This document shows positions 1 to 8,142 of a stretch of 64,000 nt of DNA, one piece after another; positions within the stretch are counted from its first letter, which is position 1, and the number at the start of each line of letters is the position of its first letter. The DNA is from Jannaschia sp. CCS1. GTDB taxonomy: Bacteria; Pseudomonadota; Alphaproteobacteria; Rhodobacterales; Rhodobacteraceae. The stretch is from the NCBI RefSeq assembly GCF_000013565.1, contig NC_007802.1, forward strand, positions 3,844,001 to 3,908,000, read 5' to 3'. The translations under genes were made by a program, and so were the position numbers. The notes beneath the pieces were generated by a model. The model searched no databases and was not told where the DNA came from. It saw only the letters and a program-made list of their open reading frames with translations.

Positions 1-6
1 GCGCGG

Positions 7-801
7 TCATGGATCGCGTGCCCCGATGACGGGTTCCCAATGGCGGGTTTCTCCGGCGCCCACGCGCGCCAGCCGCATCTCCAGACGGAAGAGGTCGGGC
101 CGGTAGAGAGCCGACAGATATTCCACCCCCTGCCCCGCCTTGTCGCGGACGACCCGCTGCACGAACAGGAGCGGTGAGCCGACCGAGACGTTGAGCGCCT
201 CGGCCACATTCGGCACCGCCAACGCCGCGGTCACCGATTGATGGGCGGAATCCACGGCAACGCCGCTTCGTTCCAGCAGACGAAACAGCGGCAGCGTGGC
301 CAGATCGGCCTCGTCATAGCTTTCGGCAATGCTTTCGGGGACGTGGGTTGTCAGGTGTGAAAACGGCTGATCGTCGAAATAGCGCACGCGCACGGCGGTC
401 TGCACCCTGTCGCCCTTGGCCAGGCCCAACGCCTCCGCGACAATCTCTGGGGCGGCGCCATAGGAGAACGACAGCAACCGCGCCGTGGTGCTCCGGTCCA
501 TTTCCACAAGCTGCGGGATCAGGGTCGCGAAATCCGCCGCGATCCGCTGATCTTCCGCCTGCTGCCGCAAGACGATGGACCCGGACCCGGCCCGCTTTTC
601 GATCCAGCCATCCGCTGCCAGCGCATCAAGCGCGCGTCGGATGGTGATCCGGCTGACATCGAAACTTTCCGCCAGTTTGTGCTCTCCCGGCAGACGTGCG
701 CCTGTGGCCAGCGTTCCAGTCGAAATTTCATCCCGCAGCGACAGGTAAACCCGGCGGGCTTTGCCGCCTTCCGGCAGTTTCGGTTGAGCATGGATCGTCA
801 C
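7..801 (-). CDS. GntR-family regulator, HutC/UTRA type
   Basis: This is a DNA-binding repressor with a ligand-sensing C-terminal domain. With the start used here (264 aa), residues about 15-79 form the GntR winged helix, with a recognition stretch around SRITIRRALDAL. A UTRA (chorismate-lyase-like) effector domain follows at about 97-245. I chose the GTG at 801-799 because GGGGAGAGG lies 7 bases upstream. An in-frame TTG at 855 has no recognisable ribosome site. The gene diverges from the tautomerase/hydantoinase operon starting at 945, so it probably controls that operon and itself. HutC relatives bind intermediates of the pathway they control (family knowledge); the ligand here is unknown. 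Confidence 0.9.
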   Translation of the reverse strand: MTIHAQPKLPEGGKARRVYLSLRDEISTGTLATGARLPGEHKLAESFDVSRITIRRALDALAADGWIEKRAGSGSIVLRQQAEDQRIAADFATLIPQLVEMDRSTTARLLSFSYGAAPEIVAEALGLAKGDRVQTAVRVRYFDDQPFSHLTTHVPESIAESYDEADLATLPLFRLLERSGVAVDSAHQSVTAALAVPNVAEALNVSVGSPLLFVQRVVRDKAGQGVEYLSALYRPDLFRLEMRLARVGAGETRHWEPVIGARDP

Positions 802-944
802 GGCAAGGCCTCTCCCCTCGGGTTTCGATGCTATGGCAACGCCCGCGTCGGTCAACCCGCTACCGGGTCGGCAATGACAATATTTGCCATTTTCATATTC
901 GCAAACCTGTTATACTTGAAATGCAGATTTTTTCGAGGACGCGC
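802..944. promoter_or_regulatory. Divergent promoter region between GntR regulator and catabolic operon
   Basis: The 143 bases between the divergent starts are AT-rich from 885 to 935, unlike the flanking genes. A good -10 box (TATACT, 911-916) faces the operon, but no convincing -35 lies at the right distance. A ribosome site GAGGA (935-939) precedes the ATG at 945. ACCCG-ctac-CGGGT (855-868) is a perfect 5-bp inverted repeat. The half-site ATACTTG (912-918) overlaps the -10 and recurs inverted at 15123-15129. GntR operator function is inferred. Confidence 0.5.
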
Positions 945-1505
945 ATGCCGACCGTGGAGGCCCACTTACTGTCCGGCTATGACCCGGACGACAAGAGCCG
1001 GCTCGTCACGGCGCTGACGGAGGCCGTCCGATTCGTGATCCCCGCGCCCGATGAGGCGATCACGATCCTTCTGCACGAATACCCGGCTGAGAATTACGGG
1101 CGAGGCGGCCAGATGCGACCGCCCGCGCCAGCGCGCCCTGATCCGAAAGAGCTGGTTCTGGCCTATCTCGCCGCGATGGAAGCCCGTGACATCGAGGCGG
1201 CGCAATCCATGTTGGGCGACGGGTTCAAGATGACCTTCCCCGGCACTGCCCCGATGACATCGCTGGCGGAATTGATAGACTGGGCGAGGGATCGCTACAC
1301 CTTCGTCCAGAAGACCTATGATGCGGTCGAAGCGTTCCAGTCCGGCCCTGTCGCCGTGGTCTATGCCCGGGGTGGGCTTTCGGGGGAATGGCCCGATGGC
1401 GCTCCGTTTTCCGGGATCCGGTTCATTGATCGGTTTGAGGTCGCAGATGGTCTGCTGATCCGGCAGGACGTGTGGAACGATCTGGCGGAGGCGCGCGGGA
1501 CATGA
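945..1505 (+). CDS. Tautomerase (4-oxalocrotonate type) fused to NTF2/SnoaL-like domain
   Basis: This 186-aa protein has two small domains. Residues 2-57 look like a tautomerase-superfamily subunit: Met-Pro start (Pro2 would be the catalytic N-terminal proline after Met removal), the helix DDKSRLVTALTEAV, and the strand ITILLHEYPAENYGRGG. A proline-rich linker (58-66) leads to an NTF2/SnoaL-like cone domain (67-183). Free-standing 4-OT subunits are about 60 aa, so this is a fusion. The start at 945 follows GAGGA and puts Pro at position 2; longer in-frame starts would destroy that. It is the first gene of the operon, and its stop overlaps the hyuB start (ATGA). The reaction is unknown; keto-enol isomerisation or dehydration of a ring-derived product is plausible. 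Confidence 0.75.
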   Translation: MPTVEAHLLSGYDPDDKSRLVTALTEAVRFVIPAPDEAITILLHEYPAENYGRGGQMRPPAPARPDPKELVLAYLAAMEARDIEAAQSMLGDGFKMTFPGTAPMTSLAELIDWARDRYTFVQKTYDAVEAFQSGPVAVVYARGGLSGEWPDGAPFSGIRFIDRFEVADGLLIRQDVWNDLAEARGT

Positions 1506-3196
1506 GCGAGGATATCGATCCGATCACGTTGGCGGTTCTTGCGGGGCGGATGGAGCAAATTGCCGATGAGATGGACGCGACCCTGTTTCGCGCCGCCTTC
1601 AACCCCATCATCGCCGAGGCCCATGATGCCAGCCACGGCCTCTATCACGCGACCAGTGGCGATACGCTGGTGCAAGGCAAGTCGGGCCTGCCGATCTTCG
1701 TCGGTGTTATGTCTTTCGCGGTCAAGGCTGTCATCGACAAGGCGGCAGAGGCGGGCGATCTGGCCGATGGCGACATCTATATCTTCAACGATGCGCATAT
1801 GGGCGGCACACACCTGTCGGACATGCGCCTTGTCCGGCCGTATTTCCGCGATGGGGCGTTGTTCTGCTACCTCGCCTCGGTCGGGCACTGGCACGATGTG
1901 GGCGGCGCGGTGCCCGGCAACTATAACCCGTCGGCCACCGATGTGTTTCAGGAAGCCTTCGTGCTGCCACCGGTCAAGCTGGCGCGTGGGGGCGAGATCC
2001 AGCAGGACATCATCGACATCCTTTTGCGCAACACCCGGCTGCCGCAATCGGCGATGGGCGATCTGAACGGGCAACTTGGGGCGCTTGATCTGGGCGTGAA
2101 GCGCCTTGATGAATTGCTGGATGAATATGGGCCGAAGACGGTCCATGCGGGCCTTGATGCGCTCCAGGATCGGGCCGAGGTCTTGATGCGCGCGGAATTG
2201 TCGGACCTGCCGGACGGGCGTTGGGAGGCCGAAGATTTCCTCGACAATGACGGGATTACCGACACCGCCCTGCCGATCCGCGTGGCGCTGGAGATCACCG
2301 GCGACACGATGGTGCTCGACTTTGAGGGCACCGCACCCGTCACTGCGGGGCCAGTGAACATCGCCCTGCCCACGGCGGTGGCCACGGCCTATGTCGCGAT
2401 CAAACACATCTTTCCCGACCTGCCCGCCAATGCAGGTGTGATGCGGCCCATCGAGGTGCGCGTGCCGGACGGCTCGCTGTTGTCGGCAGAGTTCCCGGCC
2501 CCGGTGGGCGGCTATACCGAAACCATCCTGCGCATGATCGACGTGATGTTTTCCGCCGCCTCCCAAGCCGCGCCCGACCGGGTCGTGGCCAACGCCTATG
2601 GCACGATCAACGCGCTGTCCATCGCCGGCAAGCGCGCGAATGGCGCGCCGTGGGTGATGTTCAGCTTCTACGGCGGCGGGCATGGCGGCAGCGTTGAGAG
2701 CGACGGGTTGAACCATGGCAATGCGCCGATCTCCACCGCGACGATCCCACCGATGGAGATCCTTGAGGCGGCCTATCCCGTGATGTTCCGGCAATGGGCA
2801 CTGCGGCCCGACAGTGCCGGTGCCGGGGCCCATCGCGGCGGGCTTGGGGCCGTCTATGAAATTGAAGTGCTGGAGGAGAAGGCCGAGGCGTTCCTGTTCG
2901 GGGAACGCGGGCGGTTTGCGCCGCAAGGTGTGACCGGCGGCGCGCCGGGTGCGATGAACGTCTTCACTTACGAGCAGGACGACGGCTGGAAGACCCCACC
3001 GCTGGCCTCCAAGATGCTCGGGATGCGATTGCGGAAGGGGCAGGCCGTGCGCCTTGAGACCCCCGGTGGTGGTGGGTATGGCGATCCTGCGGACCGTTCG
3101 CCCGAAGCCGTGGCGCGCGATGTGGCGCTTGGCTACCTGAGTGCTGAGGCGGCGACCGAAAGCTACGGGTCGGCCTGGCAGGAGTGCGCATCATGA
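1502..3196 (+). CDS. hyuB: Hydantoinase B/oxoprolinase-family protein
   Basis: At 564 aa this is a full-length HyuB-type subunit. The family partners HyuA in ATP-dependent opening of cyclic imides and lactams (N-methylhydantoinase, 5-oxoprolinase) or in carboxylation (acetone and acetophenone carboxylases). Typical stretches include the N-terminal DPITLAVLAGRMEQIADEM, HASHG-like and NDAHMGGTHLSDM segments, and the glycine-rich SAGAGAHRGGLGAVYE and PGGGGYGDPADR blocks near the C terminus. The start at 1502 overlaps the preceding stop and the stop overlaps hyuA at 3193, which implies tight co-translation. Which of the family reactions it performs cannot be decided from sequence. Confidence 0.9.
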   Translation: MSEDIDPITLAVLAGRMEQIADEMDATLFRAAFNPIIAEAHDASHGLYHATSGDTLVQGKSGLPIFVGVMSFAVKAVIDKAAEAGDLADGDIYIFNDAHMGGTHLSDMRLVRPYFRDGALFCYLASVGHWHDVGGAVPGNYNPSATDVFQEAFVLPPVKLARGGEIQQDIIDILLRNTRLPQSAMGDLNGQLGALDLGVKRLDELLDEYGPKTVHAGLDALQDRAEVLMRAELSDLPDGRWEAEDFLDNDGITDTALPIRVALEITGDTMVLDFEGTAPVTAGPVNIALPTAVATAYVAIKHIFPDLPANAGVMRPIEVRVPDGSLLSAEFPAPVGGYTETILRMIDVMFSAASQAAPDRVVANAYGTINALSIAGKRANGAPWVMFSFYGGGHGGSVESDGLNHGNAPISTATIPPMEILEAAYPVMFRQWALRPDSAGAGAHRGGLGAVYEIEVLEEKAEAFLFGERGRFAPQGVTGGAPGAMNVFTYEQDDGWKTPPLASKMLGMRLRKGQAVRLETPGGGGYGDPADRSPEAVARDVALGYLSAEAATESYGSAWQECAS

Positions 3197-5265
3197 GCCG
3201 CATGATCGGCGTCGATGTTGGCGGCACATTCACCGATGTCTTCGTACTTGATGAGGACAGCGGCGTGGCCGAGGTCGCCAAGGTGCCGACGACGCGCCCG
3301 GATCAGTCCGGCGGTTTTCTCGACGGCATCGCGCAGCGGGTGGACGATTTGTCGGGCGTCGATGTGGTCGTGCATGGCACGACGGCGGGCACAAACGCCC
3401 TGCTGGAGCGCAAGGGCGCGAAGATCGGCGTGATCACCACAGAAGGCCTGCGCGACGTGCTGGAAATGCGCCGCCGGGACCGCCCGCGCACATGGGGGTT
3501 GCGCGGAGATTTCGACCCCGTGGTGCCGCGCGATCTGCGGCTTGAAGTGCCCGAGCGCACGCTGGCCGATGGGACGATCCGAACGCCCGTGGACCTGGAC
3601 GCCGTGCAGGAGGCGGCACGGGCGCTGATCGCGGCAGGCTGTGAGGCGGTGGCGATCCTCTTTGCCAACGCCTATGCCAACCCCGAAAACGAGGCCCGCG
3701 CGACCGAGGCGATCCGCGCGATCTGGCCCAATCCGCATGTCAGCTGCTCCTCGGAAATCCTGCCGGAAATCCGCGAGTTCGAACGGTTCTCGACCACGGC
3801 CCTCAACGCCTATCTGCAACCGGAGGTCTCCGGCTATATCGACCGGCTCGACCGCGCGCTCACGGATGGCGGCTTCGGCGGAGAGTTCATGATCGTGCAG
3901 TCCAATGGCGGTGTCATGGGCACCGATACCGCCTGCCGCCTGCCCGTGCGCACGGCGCTGTCGGGGCCAGCTGCCGGGGTCATTGCCGCCGGTCACATCG
4001 CCCGCGTGGCGGGGTTCGAGAACGTTGTCACCGGCGACATGGGCGGCACCAGTTTCGATGTGGCCCTGATCGCTGAAGGCCAATCCCAGATCGCCGCCCA
4101 GAACGCCGTGGATTTCGGCATGGTCGTGCGCACCCCGATGATCGAGATCACGACGATCGGAGCGGGTGGCGGGTCCATCGCCTGGGTCGACAAGGGTGGC
4201 CTTCTGAATATCGGCCCCGAAAGTGCAGGCTCCACCCCCGGCCCCGTGGCCTATGGGCAGGGCAACACACGCCCCACGGTGACGGACGCGAATGTGGTGC
4301 TGGGTCGGATTGACCCGGACAACCCCATCGGCGGCAAGCTGGATCGGTTGGACGTGGAAGCCGCTGGCCGCGCCATCGACGCGGAGGTGGGCGGGGAACT
4401 TGGCCTGACTACGACCCAGGCCGCCGAGGCGATCCTGACTGTCGCCAATTCCCGCATGGCGGGGGCGATCCGGTTGGTCTCTATCGAGCGGGGCTTTGAT
4501 CCGAAGCGTTTTGCCTTCATGCCGTTTGGCGGCGGCGGTGCGCTCCATACCGGCGCGATGCTGCGCGAGGTTGGCATCGGCTCTGCCATCGTGCCGCGAT
4601 ATCCCGGCGTGACCTCGGCGATGGGCTGCGTGATTGCCGACATGCGGCAGGATTTCGTGCAGACGATCAACGCTCTGACCGCCACGCTCGACACTGATAT
4701 GTTGCGGACGGTCATGCAGCGCCATGTCGACGACGGGCTGGCGCTTCTGGAGGCCGCGAAATCCCGGTTCGACGCACGCGATGTGCTGTTTGAACTGGAC
4801 ATGGCCTATATCGGGCAGACCCACACGGTCTCGGTGCCGGTGGAGATCGCTGTGCGAAACGGCACCGTGGTCGCGCCCAGTATCGCCGATCTCGAAGAGG
4901 CCTTCGATACGGCCTATAAGGCGACGTTCGGCAGGCTTCTGAAGGCCGGAACACGGCGCGTTATCAACCTGCGGACGACGGTGATTGGACGGCGCTCGAA
5001 GTTTGACCTGACAACACTCGCGCCCGGCGCGGGGAGCATGGCGGACGCCCAAACTGGCACACGACGGGTCCATTTCGGGGATAGCTGGCATGAGACCGCG
5101 ATTTACGACCGTTTGGCCCTGCCAGTGGGGGCTGAAATCCGCGGCCCGGCCATCCTTGTTCAACCGGATACAACCGTGCTGGTCGACCCGGGGCTGACCG
5201 GCCGCGTGGACAGGTTCGGCAACACAATCATCACGCCCGACGCGGCACCAGAGAGCGGGGGCTGA
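3193..5265 (+). CDS. hyuA: Hydantoinase A/oxoprolinase-family ATPase subunit
   Basis: This 690-aa protein has the ASKHA-type ATP-binding fold of HyuA. The phosphate-binding loop IGVDVGGTFTDVF is at residues 5-17, a HGTTAGTNALLERKGA segment follows at about 60-75, and a central GDMGGTSFDVALI block is at about 280. A C-terminal third carries PGPVAYG and FGGGGALHTG motifs. It is expected to phosphorylate the amide or keto substrate presented with HyuB (family knowledge). I chose ATG 3193 (ATGA overlap with hyuB) over the upstream GTG at 3184. A second, diverged pair lies at 53542-57334 with the gene order reversed. Confidence 0.9.
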   Translation: MSRMIGVDVGGTFTDVFVLDEDSGVAEVAKVPTTRPDQSGGFLDGIAQRVDDLSGVDVVVHGTTAGTNALLERKGAKIGVITTEGLRDVLEMRRRDRPRTWGLRGDFDPVVPRDLRLEVPERTLADGTIRTPVDLDAVQEAARALIAAGCEAVAILFANAYANPENEARATEAIRAIWPNPHVSCSSEILPEIREFERFSTTALNAYLQPEVSGYIDRLDRALTDGGFGGEFMIVQSNGGVMGTDTACRLPVRTALSGPAAGVIAAGHIARVAGFENVVTGDMGGTSFDVALIAEGQSQIAAQNAVDFGMVVRTPMIEITTIGAGGGSIAWVDKGGLLNIGPESAGSTPGPVAYGQGNTRPTVTDANVVLGRIDPDNPIGGKLDRLDVEAAGRAIDAEVGGELGLTTTQAAEAILTVANSRMAGAIRLVSIERGFDPKRFAFMPFGGGGALHTGAMLREVGIGSAIVPRYPGVTSAMGCVIADMRQDFVQTINALTATLDTDMLRTVMQRHVDDGLALLEAAKSRFDARDVLFELDMAYIGQTHTVSVPVEIAVRNGTVVAPSIADLEEAFDTAYKATFGRLLKAGTRRVINLRTTVIGRRSKFDLTTLAPGAGSMADAQTGTRRVHFGDSWHETAIYDRLALPVGAEIRGPAILVQPDTTVLVDPGLTGRVDRFGNTIITPDAAPESGG

Positions 5266-5266
5266 C

Positions 5267-5872
5267 ATGATCACCCATATTGATCCGAAACGGACGGCAC
5301 TTCTGACCATCGACCTGCAAAACGATTTCCTGCACCCCGAAGGCGCCTACGGCCGCGCCGGGCAGGGGGCCGGGGCTATTTCCGCCCTGCCCGACCGTAT
5401 CCGCCCCGTGGCCGATTCCCTTCGCGCCAAAGGTGGCACCTACATCAGCGCGCAGTTCACGCTAGTGCCGGGTCCGGGGGATGAGCCGCTGATCGCGCCG
5501 CATCTCAAGGCGCTGCGCCCGTTCCTTGGCAAAGGCGATTTTGCGCCGGGGGCCTTTGGACATGCATTGGTCGATACACTCGCCCCGGCGGATTACACCG
5601 TTGAAAAGGTCGCCTATTCCGCGCTCTATCAGACCCGGCTGGAATACATCCTGCGCGCTCTGGACATCGACACATTGATCATCGGCGGCATTGTCACCAA
5701 TGGCGGTGTGGCCAGCACGATCCGCGACGCGCATCTGCGCAATATTCATACCATTCTGCTTTCGAATGGCTGCGCTGCTTTCAAGCAAGAGGTTCATGAT
5801 GCCACGCTGATCTCATTGGGGTCGATTACGCCTGTCGTGACATGCGCCGAGATGTTGGAGATCTTGGCATGA
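5267..5872 (+). CDS. Isochorismatase-fold hydrolase lacking the usual catalytic cysteine
   Basis: This 201-aa protein has the isochorismatase-like fold. The acid D16 lies in TIDLQNDF and the lysine K114 in VEKVAYSAL. At the nucleophile position the family normally reads TxxCV; here it reads TNGGV (144-148), so Gly147 replaces Cys. Cysteine-dependent members are amidases (nicotinamidase, carbamoylsarcosine and maleamate amidases), whereas true isochorismatases can act without a nucleophilic Cys. The gene starts one base after the hyuA stop and its end overlaps the lyase gene. In this setting an enol-ether or non-amide hydrolysis is as likely as an amidase, unless a different cysteine (C169 or C193) substitutes. 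Confidence 0.85.
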   Translation: MITHIDPKRTALLTIDLQNDFLHPEGAYGRAGQGAGAISALPDRIRPVADSLRAKGGTYISAQFTLVPGPGDEPLIAPHLKALRPFLGKGDFAPGAFGHALVDTLAPADYTVEKVAYSALYQTRLEYILRALDIDTLIIGGIVTNGGVASTIRDAHLRNIHTILLSNGCAAFKQEVHDATLISLGSITPVVTCAEMLEILA

Positions 5873-6738
5873 GCCTTCGCACGCGTCTTGAGGCGGATAA
5901 CATTCTGGTCGCGCCCGGCGTTTATGACGGGCTGACGGCTGCCCTTGCCCGTGATGCGGGGTTCGAGGCGTTGTATCTGTCCGGTGCCGCTGTGGCCTAC
6001 ACGCGATTGGGCCGCCCGGATATCGGGCTGACCTCGGTGTCGGAAATGGCCGACACGATGGCGCTGATCCGGGACCGGGTGGATGTGCCGGTGATCATCG
6101 ACGCCGATACCGGCTTTGGCAACGCGCTGAACGCTCAACGCACCATGCGGCAATATGAGCGCGCGGGGGCCAATGCCTTGCAGGTTGAGGATCAGACATA
6201 TCCGAAACGCTGCGGCCACCTGTCCGACAAATCCCTGATCCCAACCGGTGAGATGGCGGGCAAGATTGCCGCGATGGCCGACGCCCGTGCCTCGGACGAG
6301 ACGCTGATCATCGCGCGCACCGACGCGGTCGCGGTCGAAGGCTTCGACGCCGCACTGACCCGCGCGGAGGCTTATATTGAGGCCGGGGCGGATGTGCTGT
6401 TCATCGAGGCACTGCGCTCGGAGGATGAGATGCGATCCGTGACCGATCAGTTCCGGGGGCGCATCCCGCTATTGGCCAACATGGTCGAAGGCGGTGCGAC
6501 ACCCATCCGCAGCGCCACAGATCTGGAAAAACTGGGATTCTCCATCGTGATCTTCCCGGGAGGCATTGTCCGCGCCATCGCCCGTACGGCCGAGGCCTAT
6601 TATGCCAGCCTGCACGAGGACGGAAGCAACCGGCCCTTTGCCGACCGGATGTTCGATTTCGACGGCCTCAACGAGCGGATCGGGACGTCCGAGATGCTGA
6701 TCAAGGGAAAGCGGTTCGAAGACAGCGGCAGATCCTGA
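5869..6738 (+). CDS. Isocitrate lyase/PEP mutase superfamily lyase
   Basis: This 289-aa protein has the full set of superfamily residues. They are the SGAAVAYTRLG loop (38-48), the metal-binding IDADTGFGN (77-85, Asp78 and Asp80), the VEDQ acidic pair (Glu107, Asp108) and the catalytic loop KRCGH (113-117, Cys115). Members cleave or decarboxylate 2-hydroxy or 2-oxo diacids: 2-methylisocitrate lyase, dimethylmalate lyase, oxaloacetate decarboxylase. The Cys in the loop favours C-C lyase activity over PEP mutase chemistry. The start overlaps the preceding stop (ATGA). It probably releases pyruvate or oxaloacetate from a late intermediate; the exact substrate is unknown. Confidence 0.85.
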   Translation: MSLRTRLEADNILVAPGVYDGLTAALARDAGFEALYLSGAAVAYTRLGRPDIGLTSVSEMADTMALIRDRVDVPVIIDADTGFGNALNAQRTMRQYERAGANALQVEDQTYPKRCGHLSDKSLIPTGEMAGKIAAMADARASDETLIIARTDAVAVEGFDAALTRAEAYIEAGADVLFIEALRSEDEMRSVTDQFRGRIPLLANMVEGGATPIRSATDLEKLGFSIVIFPGGIVRAIARTAEAYYASLHEDGSNRPFADRMFDFDGLNERIGTSEMLIKGKRFEDSGRS

Positions 6739-6740
6739 CG

Positions 6741-8123
6741 ATGTCGGTGCGGACCACACCGGATGCCGGGTTTGATCTGCACGTCCCTGTGCTGGTGATC
6801 GGTGCCGGGGCCTGCGGGCTGGTGGCAGCACTTTCGGTGCAGGAAGGCGGCGGGGACGTACTGGTGATCGAAGCGGATGCGGCACCTTCCGGCTCGACCG
6901 CGCTGTCGGCGGGACTGATCCCCGCGGCGGGCACGACGTTCCAGACCAAAGCTGGAATTCACGATGACGCGGAGCGTTTCGCCGATGACATCCAGCGCAA
7001 GGCAAAGGGTGACAACCCTCAGGCGCTTGTGGATTTGCTGTCGCGGCAGGCCGGTCCCACCATTGAATGGCTCTCTGACAGATACGGTCTGCCGTTCTCG
7101 GTCGTGTCCGATTTCGACTATCCCGGCCATTCCTGCCGCCGGATGCATGGCTTGCCCACGCGCTCGGGGCGGGAGTTGGTCGACCGGTTGCGCGCGACTT
7201 GTGAGGCGGAGGGGATCGACATTGTCTGCAACCGGCGCGCGACGACCCTGTTCATCGACAATGATCGGATCACCGGTATCGAGGTCCAGGGACCCGACGG
7301 ACCCGAGCGGATCGGCTGCGACGCGCTGGTGCTGGCCTGCAACGGGTTTGGTGGCAACCGCGAGATGGTGACGCGGTTCATGCCAGAGATCGAGGACGCC
7401 GTGTGGTTCGGCCATGACGGCAATCGTGGCGACGCCATCCGCTGGGGGGAGGCGCTTGGCGCAGGTCTTATGCATCTTGGGGCGTATCAGGGGCACGGCA
7501 ACGTCGCCCACCCCCAAGGCATCCTGATCACATGGGCCGTTATCACCGAGGGCGGCGTGCAGGTGAACGCGGCGGGGGAGCGGTTCTGGGATGAAAGCCA
7601 GGGCTATTCCGAAGCTGGTCGCGCGGTCCTGGCCCAACCCGGCGGGATTGCGTGGGCAATCTTCGATACGCGCATCGCAGGCGTGGCGCGCCAGTTTCAG
7701 GATTTCAAGGATGCGGAAGCGCTTGGCGCCATTCGCACTGCCGATACGATCAAGGGATTGGCAGACGCGACAGGCCTTCCCGAAGCGGCCCTGCGGTCAA
7801 CGCTTGACGGCATCCCGTCGTCCGGCACCGATGCGTTCGGGCGGATGTTTCATGGCAAGCCCCTCATCCCGCCCTATTGCGCGGTCAAGGTGACTGGCGC
7901 GCTGTTTCATACCCAGGGCGGGCTCGACATCGACGAAGATGCCCGGGTGCGGCGGGCGGATGGCACCAGCTTTCCAAACATCTTTGCCGCCGGGGGGGCG
8001 GCCGTCGGCGTCTCGGGAAAAGGCGACAGCGGGTATCTGTCGGGCAATGGCCTGTTGGCGGCGGTGGTCTTGGGCCATGTCGCCGGACGCCGTGCGGCCA
8101 TGGACACAAGGACCGAGCCCTGA
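6741..8123 (+). CDS. FAD-binding dehydrogenase, fumarate reductase flavoprotein-like
   Basis: This 460-aa FAD_binding_2 family protein has the dinucleotide motif GAGACG (21-26), an STALSAGLIPAAGT segment typical of the family's FAD loop, and a C-terminal FAAGG...GDSGYLSGNGLL block that closes over FAD. Relatives include tricarballylate dehydrogenase, ketosteroid delta1-dehydrogenase, and urocanate and fumarate reductases, which introduce or reduce a C=C bond next to a carbonyl. It is the last gene of the operon that begins at 945, two bases after the lyase stop. It converges on the monooxygenase at 8143 with only 19 bases between. The substrate cannot be read from sequence. Confidence 0.85.
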   Translation: MSVRTTPDAGFDLHVPVLVIGAGACGLVAALSVQEGGGDVLVIEADAAPSGSTALSAGLIPAAGTTFQTKAGIHDDAERFADDIQRKAKGDNPQALVDLLSRQAGPTIEWLSDRYGLPFSVVSDFDYPGHSCRRMHGLPTRSGRELVDRLRATCEAEGIDIVCNRRATTLFIDNDRITGIEVQGPDGPERIGCDALVLACNGFGGNREMVTRFMPEIEDAVWFGHDGNRGDAIRWGEALGAGLMHLGAYQGHGNVAHPQGILITWAVITEGGVQVNAAGERFWDESQGYSEAGRAVLAQPGGIAWAIFDTRIAGVARQFQDFKDAEALGAIRTADTIKGLADATGLPEAALRSTLDGIPSSGTDAFGRMFHGKPLIPPYCAVKVTGALFHTQGGLDIDEDARVRRADGTSFPNIFAAGGAAVGVSGKGDSGYLSGNGLLAAVVLGHVAGRRAAMDTRTEP

Positions 8124-8142
8124 ACTCTACGCGTCCGCAGGA

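Noticed and set aside
1361-2926. A 521-codon open frame on the minus strand opposite hyuB
   Set aside because: Shadow of hyuB; no recognisable fold and unnatural composition.
3163-5310. A 715-codon open frame on the minus strand opposite hyuA
   Set aside because: It is rich in Arg, His, Gly and Asp with no domain, and lies exactly antisense to an intact HyuA. Long antisense frames are expected in GC-rich genes.
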